NCBI GenBank assembly: GCA_022448645.1
Contig: JAKVBZ010000135.1
Span: 1 to 9,275, forward strand
Source: Pirellulaceae bacterium
GTDB lineage: Bacteria > Planctomycetota > Planctomycetia > Pirellulales > Pirellulaceae
Direction of reading: 5' to 3'
Length of the DNA: 9,275 nucleotides
Positions 1 through 5,896 of this stretch are shown piece after piece (position 1 is the stretch's first letter; every line of letters begins with the position of its first letter). The notes beneath the pieces are model-generated. The model saw nothing but the letters and a program-made list of their open reading frames with translations, had not been told where the DNA came from and made no database searches. The translations under genes were made by a program, and so were the position numbers.

Positions 1-767
1 TGTGGTGAGGCGATGGCATCACCAAAGATCGCCGTTTCACTGCTGGCATCAGGGGCACCGGAAGGAGACCAATTGCTCGATGACAGCCAATCTCCAGAGC
101 CACTTTGATTCCAAGTGAAGACGTCCGGGATTGCACCACCGAGGATTTCGAATTCGATGCGGTTGTACATGATCTCGGCCCCCGTGTTGCTCCCGTCGCC
201 ATCTCCGAAGCGAAAGACAGAACCCGGGTTTTCACCTGGCGATTGATCACTGAGTCGTTCGATACCGTCGATGAACAGGTCCGCATTCTGGTTGGCGGGG
301 TCATAAATGAGCTCGTACAAGTGGTATCCAGAACCAGTGACGGCATAGCTGTCTCCCGAATGGATGTACGCTGTAGGGTTGGCAGACGCGTCTGTCGCAA
401 AACGCAGCAGCCACCAGTCATCGTCCAACTGTGCCCAAAGCCCAATCGTGTCGGAACCGATTCCCTTGTTAGCGGTCGGTATGCGGATGTTTGTCCGCAA
501 GGCATAGCCATTGGTTTTAGCGTCGGCGATTTCCTGCGCCGTCAGCGTGCGGTCGTAAAGCAGTTCTTGGCCAGCTACCCCGCTGCTGATTCGCCAGGCC
601 GATGTTCCATCGTCATCAATTCCCGAACCGTTCGTGAGCGTGCCGTTGGCTGTAAATCCCTCCATGCTGGGGTCATTCATGCCACTATGACTGACGACGA
701 TCTGTGCCTGGACACTAGTTGCCATTGTCAGAATAAGAGCAGCGAAACAAGCTCGTTGAACGTTCAT
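1..767 (-). CDS. Secreted LamG-like domain protein, paralog of the 931-1635 gene (C-terminus beyond window)
   Basis: This gene reads off the left edge, so only its first 255 codons are visible. It begins MNVQRACFAALI and has a signal peptide likely cut after A21 (SVQA|QIV). Residues 24-208 form a concanavalin/LamG-like beta-sandwich. They align almost without gaps to the neighbouring gene at 931-1635; shared motifs include SHSG, NGSG-DD-GT-AWRI, QEL-Y, IADA-TNGY-LRTN, GLWAQ, GYHLYEL and NPGSV-RFGDG. From residue 215 the two differ. This copy continues FTWNQSGSGDW, then SNWSPSGAP and TAIFGDA, a pattern resembling the start of autotransporter-type beta-strand-repeat regions in planctomycete exported proteins. 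I infer a larger surface or secreted protein, perhaps with PEP-CTERM further on. An in-frame ATG two codons upstream (773) is an alternative start; AAGGAG lies 11 nt before it. I chose 767 because it matches the MN-QR start of the paralog. Ligand and function are unknown. Confidence 0.85.
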   Translation of the reverse strand, partial: MNVQRACFAALILTMATSVQAQIVVSHSGMNDPSMEGFTANGTLTNGSGIDDDGTSAWRISSGVAGQELLYDRTLTAQEIADAKTNGYALRTNIRIPTANKGIGSDTIGLWAQLDDDWWLLRFATDASANPTAYIHSGDSYAVTGSGYHLYELIYDPANQNADLFIDGIERLSDQSPGENPGSVFRFGDGDGSNTGAEIMYNRIEFEILGGAIPDVFTWNQSGSGDWLSSSNWSPSGAPDASSETAIFGDAIASP

Positions 768-865
768 ATGCATCTTCTCGTTTTCTCCTTCTTACAGCGA
801 CAATTTCTCCGATTGCAGCATAGGTAAAGACTATTCCGCCGAATGGAAAGGCTTTTATCCTTTTG

Positions 866-901
866 GGTGCAGGAGGGAACGACGAGGCGTCCTCCTGCAC
901 C
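866..901. repeat. Perfect 11-bp inverted repeat between the two paralogs
   Basis: GGTGCAGGAGG at 866-876 is exactly complementary to CCTCCTGCACC at 891-901, with a 14-nt loop that can itself pair as ACG (879-881) with CGT (888-890). It sits in the 163-bp gap after the stop of the 931-1635 gene and before the start of the 1-767 gene, both on the minus strand. On that strand the sequence after the stem is A-rich (CAAAAGGATAAAAG), not a T run, so it is not a standard intrinsic terminator. A transcript-stabilising, processing or partial-attenuation hairpin is possible. Confidence 0.6.
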
Positions 902-930
902 ATAAACTATACGTAACATCATTTACCGGT

Positions 931-1635
931 TCACGCGTGACGACGGCGGAGCGTCACCAGGCTGCCGAGACCTAGCAACAACAAGGTGATTGCGGTGGGC
1001 TCGGGAACGATTTGCATTTGAACCTGGTTATAGTAGGAAATGGTGCCGGTCGCGCTGCCGCTGCCATCTCCAAACCTGAGAACACTTCCAGGATTGTCTG
1101 CGGAATTGAGGCCACTCAGCGCTTCGCTACCGTCAACGAACAAATCCGCAGATGAGCCGCCCGGATCAACCCTGAGTTCGTACAGGTGGTATCCGTCACC
1201 TGAAACAGCATGCGAGTCACTATTGTTGTGGACGTGGACGGTGGGGTTTTTGTCGCCGTCTGTAGTAAATCGCACCAACCACCAATTGTCCCCTACTTGG
1301 GCCCAAAGTCCCATGACATCACTATCGAGGGACTTGTTTGCCGAATCAATCCGAACGTTCGTCCGCAAGTGGTATCCGTTCGTATTGGCGTCCGCGATCT
1401 GTTGATTGGTTAAAGCGTAGTTATACATCAATTCCTGTGCTGCTGGCCCGGTGTCGATTCGCCAGGCCGCGGTTCCGTTGTCGTCGACTCCGGATCCATT
1501 GCCCAACTCCCCGTCGGCGGCAAATCCCTGGCTGGCTGGGTCACTCGAGCCACTGTGGCCGATGATGCTGGCTTGCGAGGCGGTGATGCTCAAGAAGCAA
1601 ACAGCCATGGCAATCGAGAGTCGTTGTAAGTTCAT
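931..1635 (-). CDS. Secreted LamG-like protein with PEP-CTERM sorting signal
   Basis: A 234-aa protein starting MNLQRLSIAMAVCF, with a signal peptide likely cut after A22 (SQA|SII). Residues 24-207 form a concanavalin/LamG-like beta-sandwich carrying the same conserved blocks as the partial paralog at 1-767. The C-terminus (210-234) is a textbook PEP-CTERM signal: VPEPTAITLLLLGLG, a hydrophobic helix, then RRRHA. In known systems this tail directs export and anchoring or release through an exosortase, for which no gene is visible here. The frame stays open upstream to 1830, but I chose 1635. There AGAGGAA lies 5-7 nt upstream, the signal peptide begins directly, and the start matches the paralog. 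The longer N-terminus is Cys-rich, unlike an export leader, and crosses the hairpin at 1767-1835. The protein is probably surface-located; its ligand is unknown. Confidence 0.9.
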   Translation of the reverse strand: MNLQRLSIAMAVCFLSITASQASIIGHSGSSDPASQGFAADGELGNGSGVDDNGTAAWRIDTGPAAQELMYNYALTNQQIADANTNGYHLRTNVRIDSANKSLDSDVMGLWAQVGDNWWLVRFTTDGDKNPTVHVHNNSDSHAVSGDGYHLYELRVDPGGSSADLFVDGSEALSGLNSADNPGSVLRFGDGSGSATGTISYYNQVQMQIVPEPTAITLLLLGLGSLVTLRRRHA

Positions 1636-1640
1636 TAGTT

Positions 1641-1647
1641 TTCCTCT
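1641..1647 (-). promoter_or_regulatory. Ribosome binding site deciding the 1635 start
   Basis: On the minus strand AGAGGAA lies five bases before the ATG at 1635-1633. It is a good Shine-Dalgarno match and supports the inner start over the longer open frame reaching 1830. Confidence 0.6.
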
Positions 1648-1766
1648 TTGGTCAAAATTGGCGAGAACCTTGGTCATTAGACTTCCTTTCGGAAAAAAAG
1701 AACAACAATCTAGGACGGAACCACGGCCCTTTGTTTTTGCACACATAAGAACGTGGTTGTCAAAAC

Positions 1767-1835
1767 AAAAAAATGCCTGTTCACACTGACAACAGCCGTA
1801 AGCCAGCGGCAGGTCAGTACGTACAGGCACTTTTT
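1767..1835 (-). terminator. Nested hairpin with flanking A/T tracts, probable intrinsic terminator (possibly bidirectional)
   Basis: Three nested stems are visible. The outer stem pairs TGCCTGT (1774-1780) with ACAGGCA (1823-1829); after one A-C mismatch it continues as A1768-1772 with T1831-1835. The middle stem is ACTGAC (1785-1790) with GTCAGT (1813-1818). The inner stem is GCCG (1795-1798) with CGGC (1807-1810). On the minus strand the structure ends ACAGGCATTTTTTTG, a good U-tract that would stop transcripts coming from the 2288-4618 gene before they reach the 931-1635 gene. On the plus strand it ends in TTTTT, so it could act both ways. It lies about 450 bp past the nearest upstream minus-strand stop codon, which is unusually far, and it could instead be a small palindromic repeat element. 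Confidence 0.6.
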
Positions 1836-2287
1836 AAAAGCTTGTATTTTGGAAAGGAGCTACCTAAGGGCAGATAGCTCACGTGGTTTAATCCATACAT
1901 TGGCGACTCTTAGTTAGCTGAAACGAGATTCAATGATGCAGGGTATTATGCTTGGTTTCGGCATCAAACACAACCTCTTGGACGATGTAATGGAACGGGA
2001 ATGAAGACCGTGTTTCCGCCAGCGGGCGAACGATCGCGTTTGAGGTAACTCAATTGGATTACCGTAACTTGCTGCAAGACAAGAGATTATGCACACTTCA
2101 TGTTTTCGGTGTTTTCGACAGCGAGGATCATTTCCCATGAAACAATAACACCGCACCGCCCTTGAGATCTGTGGCTGACTGCCACTGAAATGACATGTTC
2201 AGCTGCCGTAACAGTCATTGTGTTTCAATTTTGAATTTGTCAATGGTGAGCCGTAGGCGTAATCTCGACAACAGTCTCGAAGCAGGG
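1836..2287. other. Gene-poor stretch between two minus-strand genes
   Basis: No convincing gene is seen here. An 80-codon minus-strand frame (1914-2156) has no ribosome binding site, no signal peptide and an unstructured Cys/Arg/Ser-rich composition. A 23-codon plus-strand frame (1933-2004) also lacks a binding site. Visible structure is a 6-bp stem GAGCTA/TAGCTC (1857-1862 with 1875-1880) and the two adjacent hairpins at 2171-2219. It may be the long 3' untranslated region of the 2288-4618 gene ending at the 1767-1835 hairpin, or decayed sequence. Confidence 0.5.
2171..2219. repeat. Two adjacent hairpins downstream of the glycosidase-like gene
   Basis: GTGGC (2171-2175) pairs with GCCAC (2181-2185) around a 5-nt loop. 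Three bases later AATGAC-A-TGTT (2189-2199) pairs with AACAGTCATT (2210-2219): ten base pairs with one bulged A2195 and a 10-nt loop. They begin 69 nt past the stop codon of the 2288-4618 gene on its strand. No T run follows, so they are more likely 3'-end stabilising structures than an intrinsic terminator, or they are chance. Confidence 0.4.
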
Positions 2288-4618
2288 CTAGTGATCGTTG
2301 TCGTTTCCAGGGTCCAGGCCTGATTGCCCTAGGCGAAAACTGTACAAGCGTGCATTTTTTAGATGGAAACGCAGTCGTAGCGGCCTGTCTACTAGGGAGC
2401 TGATATCACTATTGCCCTTCCATGTTGCGACTGCTTGAACGTTATCCGACATAAGGTCGTCGGCAATGTCTTTACCGAACCCGTCGATCGGATCGCCTGC
2501 CTCATCGAGAAGTTCCACTCGGCAATGGCCGAAGTCAGCTTTTACATTCAGGTACAAATGAACCGGCTCGTCCGACGCGAACTTGGTGCCCACCACTAGT
2601 GGCTTGGTGGTCAGGACGCCTCCGCTCGGCGTCGCGTCCATCGACACAAAACCGTCACGGCGTAACAGCCCTAGACCAATTTGTCCCCGAGATTCTCCAA
2701 GATTCACTCCTTTGTAGGGTCCGTGGTATCTCGTGTCACCAGCGTAGTACAGGTACATCTCATCATCGACCAAAATGGGTGTTCCGATGGCTGGAGATTG
2801 ATTCGTTCGATCCCAACTTCCATCAGGCCCTACGTCCAAAACAGTAGGGCGACCGGGCATCCGCTGCCAATTTAAACCGTCGCGGCTGTAGATCAATTCC
2901 AGGACAAGACGGTGTTTGAACGGATCCTCTTGATGGTAGAACACTTGCAACCAACCTAGTAGCATATCGCCCCAGACGAAGCCGGTATTGTTGTACAAAT
3001 CACATGGCTGATCGTCCTCATCATCTGTTTCGAGAATCAGACGGGAAGTGGTCCAGTTCACGAAATCTGTGCTTTCGCTCTGAAATCGGGCGCGACCTCG
3101 GTCCGTATATCGCTTACCGAAGCAGAGATATCGCTGGTGGATCGAGTCGTAGCAAAAACCGACGGTGTCACCCAATTGTGGGATTGCCAGCACGTTTCTC
3201 TTAGTCCAGTGGATGCCGTCCGGACTGACTGCTGTCCACACTCCGTCATTAGGTCCGATATAAGATGCCCCTGGAGGCCGTTCGTAAAAGCAGGCTTTGT
3301 ATAACCGACTGGGATCGGGGTCCGACGGAGTTTTGATGGCTCCATAGGTGAACAATGTGGGCAGACTGTTGATCACGTCGCGCGAACTGGCCATGACCAT
3401 GTTGTTGTCCTTGGATCCTTGAAACTCAAAGAGTCCTACGTTTGGCTTTTCCCAATGAATGCCGTCGCTGGATGTGGCATAGCACATCGATTTGATCTGG
3501 GAGGTAGGGAGCACCGAATCTTCGTCGTTCAATGTCCAATACCACGCCTTAAAGAGGCGATCCTGTTCATCGTAAATCACACTGCCGTGAGTATTGATGT
3601 AGTTGCCGCCAAATTCCCACGGCTTGTCCGGGCGCAGCACAGGGTTTTGGGGGTGTTTTTTCCATGAATGAACCGTGCGGTGAAAGCCTTCGGCGCTGGC
3701 TATTAAATAATCGTCGACGAATAGTTGCACGGTCGTGGAAATGCTGATCGGTTGATCGGTAGAACTTTTATTTTTGGTTACCAAGAAATAACCTTCGACA
3801 GCCTGTCGATCTTGGCGTGCCAATGCGCCTTGGTAGATCATGAATTCGGCGATGCGACCGGCAAAGCTGCAGTCGGTACTCGGAAATAGCCCGCTGTCGC
3901 CGTCCCGAGCGGCTCCCAGGCAGGCCATGATGTTGCCGCTGGAAAAGTCGCGATGATCCACATCACCATTTGATTCGGCGGCCGGCTGTGCATTTCCGTT
4001 GATAAACACTTGGTGCGTGCCTCCCGCACGTACGACCCAGGTAACCACAGTCAGGCCCAGCGGTGGACCGTTGGCGAATGGATTCGGTCGAACAAGTGTG
4101 TTCTTCGATTTTCCTCCTGCCTTGTACAGCGCGGAAAATTGATTTTCCTTTCCGTCTGTCGTAAGAACCACTCGATTTTCTGCAGCGTCACCAACCAAGC
4201 CAAACCAAACGTCGTCTCGTTCCGGGTCACCGTCATTCGGTGCGATGAGCGCGAGGATCGTGAAGTCGCCAGTGAACGTGTCCTCGAACCCCGTGGCGAA
4301 TTCAAGATGATCGCCACCACCACCAAATTGGATGACATCTCTTCCCTGCAGGGCCCGCCTCGCATGGGTGGGCTGATGAGAGGTGGTTTGTTGGGAAGCG
4401 TGATGGCCGTGTGTTGAGCGATCTTGCCATTGTGAGACAGCGCCCTGTTTGGCAATCACGCCAGAATCAGCGCGCAACCAAACCTGCATCGCATTGCGAT
4501 TGTAGCCTGGATTGGGTTCACCGTCAGGCAGCAGGATATCGCCCGTGGCCGTCGAGAAATAGATTAGCCAGGTGGCACATGTGGGTATCAAATGTCTTAA
4601 GCGGATTGTTGAACGCAT
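2288..4618 (-). CDS. Secreted LamG + GH32/GH43-like five-bladed beta-propeller protein (putative glycoside hydrolase)
   Basis: A 776-aa exported protein. Residues 1-26 are a signal peptide (basic MRSTIRLRHL, hydrophobic core, probable cut at STATG|DI). Residues about 40-280 are a LamG/concanavalin-like domain, with AMQVWLRADSGV and SQWQDRS near its start and FAGRIAEFMIYQGAL near its end. Residues about 296-660 look like a beta-propeller of the GH32/GH43/arabinanase-like superfamily. They begin VQLFVDDYLIAS and carry four S-x-D-x-x-x-W-type blade motifs: SSDGIHW (383), SPDGIHW (465), STDFVNW (516) and SRDGLNW (578). Residues about 665-767 resemble a C-terminal beta-sandwich. The catalytic acids cannot be fixed by eye and the substrate is unknown; a polysaccharide is likely. 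The start is ATG 4618, with AAAAGGTG six bases upstream; GTG 4627 overlaps that site. The gene follows 57 bp behind the 4676-5578 gene, probably in one operon. No anchor, dockerin or PEP-CTERM tail is visible, so it may be free in the periplasm or medium. Confidence 0.85.
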   Translation of the reverse strand: MRSTIRLRHLIPTCATWLIYFSTATGDILLPDGEPNPGYNRNAMQVWLRADSGVIAKQGAVSQWQDRSTHGHHASQQTTSHQPTHARRALQGRDVIQFGGGGDHLEFATGFEDTFTGDFTILALIAPNDGDPERDDVWFGLVGDAAENRVVLTTDGKENQFSALYKAGGKSKNTLVRPNPFANGPPLGLTVVTWVVRAGGTHQVFINGNAQPAAESNGDVDHRDFSSGNIMACLGAARDGDSGLFPSTDCSFAGRIAEFMIYQGALARQDRQAVEGYFLVTKNKSSTDQPISISTTVQLFVDDYLIASAEGFHRTVHSWKKHPQNPVLRPDKPWEFGGNYINTHGSVIYDEQDRLFKAWYWTLNDEDSVLPTSQIKSMCYATSSDGIHWEKPNVGLFEFQGSKDNNMVMASSRDVINSLPTLFTYGAIKTPSDPDPSRLYKACFYERPPGASYIGPNDGVWTAVSPDGIHWTKRNVLAIPQLGDTVGFCYDSIHQRYLCFGKRYTDRGRARFQSESTDFVNWTTSRLILETDDEDDQPCDLYNNTGFVWGDMLLGWLQVFYHQEDPFKHRLVLELIYSRDGLNWQRMPGRPTVLDVGPDGSWDRTNQSPAIGTPILVDDEMYLYYAGDTRYHGPYKGVNLGESRGQIGLGLLRRDGFVSMDATPSGGVLTTKPLVVGTKFASDEPVHLYLNVKADFGHCRVELLDEAGDPIDGFGKDIADDLMSDNVQAVATWKGNSDISSLVDRPLRLRFHLKNARLYSFRLGQSGLDPGNDNDH

Positions 4619-4624
4619 TTGTTT

Positions 4625-4632
4625 CACCTTTT
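4625..4632 (-). promoter_or_regulatory. Ribosome binding site deciding the 4618 start
   Basis: AAAAGGTG on the minus strand ends six bases before ATG 4618. The alternative GTG start at 4627 lies inside this element, so translation from 4618 is more plausible. It sits in the 57-bp gap after the stop of the 4676-5578 gene, allowing separate translation from a shared transcript. Confidence 0.55.
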
Positions 4633-4675
4633 AACACGACCTGCAATGTGAAGGTAACTGTAAAAAAAATGAGTA

Positions 4676-5578
4676 TTATTCGTTGATGAACCAGCGGATG
4701 GCATAGCGGTTTGCGTCGCGGCGGAACTTGAACGTATAAGGATCACACAACCAACGAGCTACGTGGCCATCGGTGCGGGGGACTAGCCAGCCGAAATCCC
4801 AACCTTGACTCGTATATCCCAGAGGGATGGAGGGACGGGTGCGGACGACGGGGTTGGCCGAACCGACGAACAACCGCTGCTCGCTGTAATAGTAACAAGC
4901 GCCCAAGTGAATGAAGACCTCGTGGTTCATGGTTTCGTCCGATGAAGACGTCAGGTCCTCACAAAGGTTACGCACGGCAATTTTAACTTCGGCACCGTTC
5001 TCAAATGCGTTTGCCAAGTCAGAAATGTCGCCGCTCGTCACGTTTCCTTCGGCATCGTGAGCCAGGACTTCTGTCCAATTGGAACGCACCATGTAGCGGA
5101 AGTACTCGAATTCATAGGTAAAGTTACTGCTCGGTGCGTTCGTCTCGGCGTCGAAGTTCTCGAACTCATGGTACTTCGGCGTCGAAGCGTGATCCTCAAC
5201 CGGTGAAATGCCTGGTTGACCAATGGCAGGTCGCTCATCGAGGAAAGGGCGTGCGATGCCTTGATGTTTATCCTGATTGTAGAGGAAGAAAGACATGGAT
5301 TCGCGCGGACCGAACCCGTCGGGCAGCTGAACCGGGACTCGCAGGTTTTCAATGCCGGCCACCCAACGATCGTCCAATAAGTAAGTAATGCGGAAATCCA
5401 TCACTTCGCGAATCAATTCGGTACAGTCCGAAGTGGGATCAATGTGTTCGTTGTGGATAAAAGCAGTTCCGATCCGGAGATCTGCCCCGCACCGAATCGC
5501 GTCCGTCAGAGCAGTTGGATTGCCCGCCACGTGTTCACCTTGCGGATTCAGTCGGAGGACAGTTTGCCAGGTTGCCAT
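4676..5578 (-). CDS. Conserved-looking protein of unknown function with an internal duplication
   Basis: I do not recognise a named domain. The product is 300 aa, starting MATWQTVLRL and ending IRWFINE. It has no signal peptide or membrane segment, so it is probably cytoplasmic. It appears to be two related halves. Residues 4-37 align without gaps to 168-201 (pattern W-x2-VL-x8-G-x4-G-x4-L-x2-A-x3-GA-[DE]-x2-I). Later, FFLY...GIARPFLD (97-114) matches FGWL...HVARWLCD (262-279). A linker of about 40 residues rich in P, E, D and N joins the halves. The frame is open upstream to 5824, but the first 82 codons there look unlike the rest, and 5578 begins immediately at the first repeat. No strong ribosome binding site is seen. 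It shares direction with the 2288-4618 gene, 57 bp upstream, and diverges from the sialidase-like gene, suggesting a role linked to the same carbohydrate locus. Confidence 0.8.
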   Translation of the reverse strand: MATWQTVLRLNPQGEHVAGNPTALTDAIRCGADLRIGTAFIHNEHIDPTSDCTELIREVMDFRITYLLDDRWVAGIENLRVPVQLPDGFGPRESMSFFLYNQDKHQGIARPFLDERPAIGQPGISPVEDHASTPKYHEFENFDAETNAPSSNFTYEFEYFRYMVRSNWTEVLAHDAEGNVTSGDISDLANAFENGAEVKIAVRNLCEDLTSSSDETMNHEVFIHLGACYYYSEQRLFVGSANPVVRTRPSIPLGYTSQGWDFGWLVPRTDGHVARWLCDPYTFKFRRDANRYAIRWFINE

Positions 5579-5896
5579 GGAGTATCTTTTCAAGAATAGA
5601 ATTGTCATGACTTCATAAACAAGTTTCCCAGCATAGCTCAAATCGACGGGAGAAGATATCACCTGCTGGTGTGTTCGGAGTTCAACCGATACGATACGGA
5701 ACGAAGCGAATGATTGATGGAATACGTGTATCGCCATGAAACCGCCAACCTGAAATCCTACGGGCTGGGCGATAAACGATGTCCTCACAACGGAAGCTTG
5801 TGTGATATCATTTGGCTGACGCAAGACTTTCCAACGAAAGACAATGGGGTTGCTGCATTTGGCTTATTGAATGTCCCTGGAGAAATCATACCGACG
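5579..5896. promoter_or_regulatory. Divergent intergenic region between the unknown gene and the sialidase-like gene
   Basis: If the inner starts at 5578 (minus) and 5897 (plus) are right, this 318-bp stretch is non-coding and should hold promoters for both directions. Both longer frames run into it (minus to 5824, plus from 5714) and overlap each other at 5714-5824, which argues that at most one extension is translated. The one promoter-like element I can support is at 5803-5811. Confidence 0.5.
5803..5811 (+). promoter_or_regulatory. Candidate extended -10 for the sialidase-like gene
   Basis: TGATATCAT matches the extended -10 pattern TGnTATAAT at all but one base. No good -35 is visible 16-18 bases upstream. 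If used, transcription would start near 5818, downstream of the ATG at 5717, and would force use of ATG 5897. Confidence 0.3.

Noticed and set aside
105..827. Plus-strand open frame of 240 codons
   Set aside because: It is antisense to the minus-strand secreted protein, which has a signal peptide and a close paralog next door. The plus frame shows no recognisable domain.
1758..1763. TTGACA -35 box on the minus strand after the nested hairpin
   Set aside because: No -10-like hexamer lies 16-19 bases downstream, so a promoter cannot be claimed for the 931-1635 gene.
1636..1830. N-terminal extension of the PEP-CTERM protein to 1830
   Set aside because: The extension crosses the 1767-1835 hairpin, is Cys-rich, would bury the signal peptide internally, and is absent from the paralog. 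A good ribosome binding site precedes 1635.
1933..2004. 23-codon plus-strand frame starting with two ATG codons
   Set aside because: It is protein-like at a glance, but there is no ribosome binding site or promoter and it is too short to support.
1914..2156. 80-codon minus-strand frame
   Set aside because: It has no ribosome binding site, no domain and a composition unlike neighbouring proteins.
4661..4675. T run on the minus strand right after the unknown gene (eight Ts) as a terminator
   Set aside because: No hairpin precedes it, and the next gene begins 57 bp from the stop with its own ribosome binding site, which fits an operon better.
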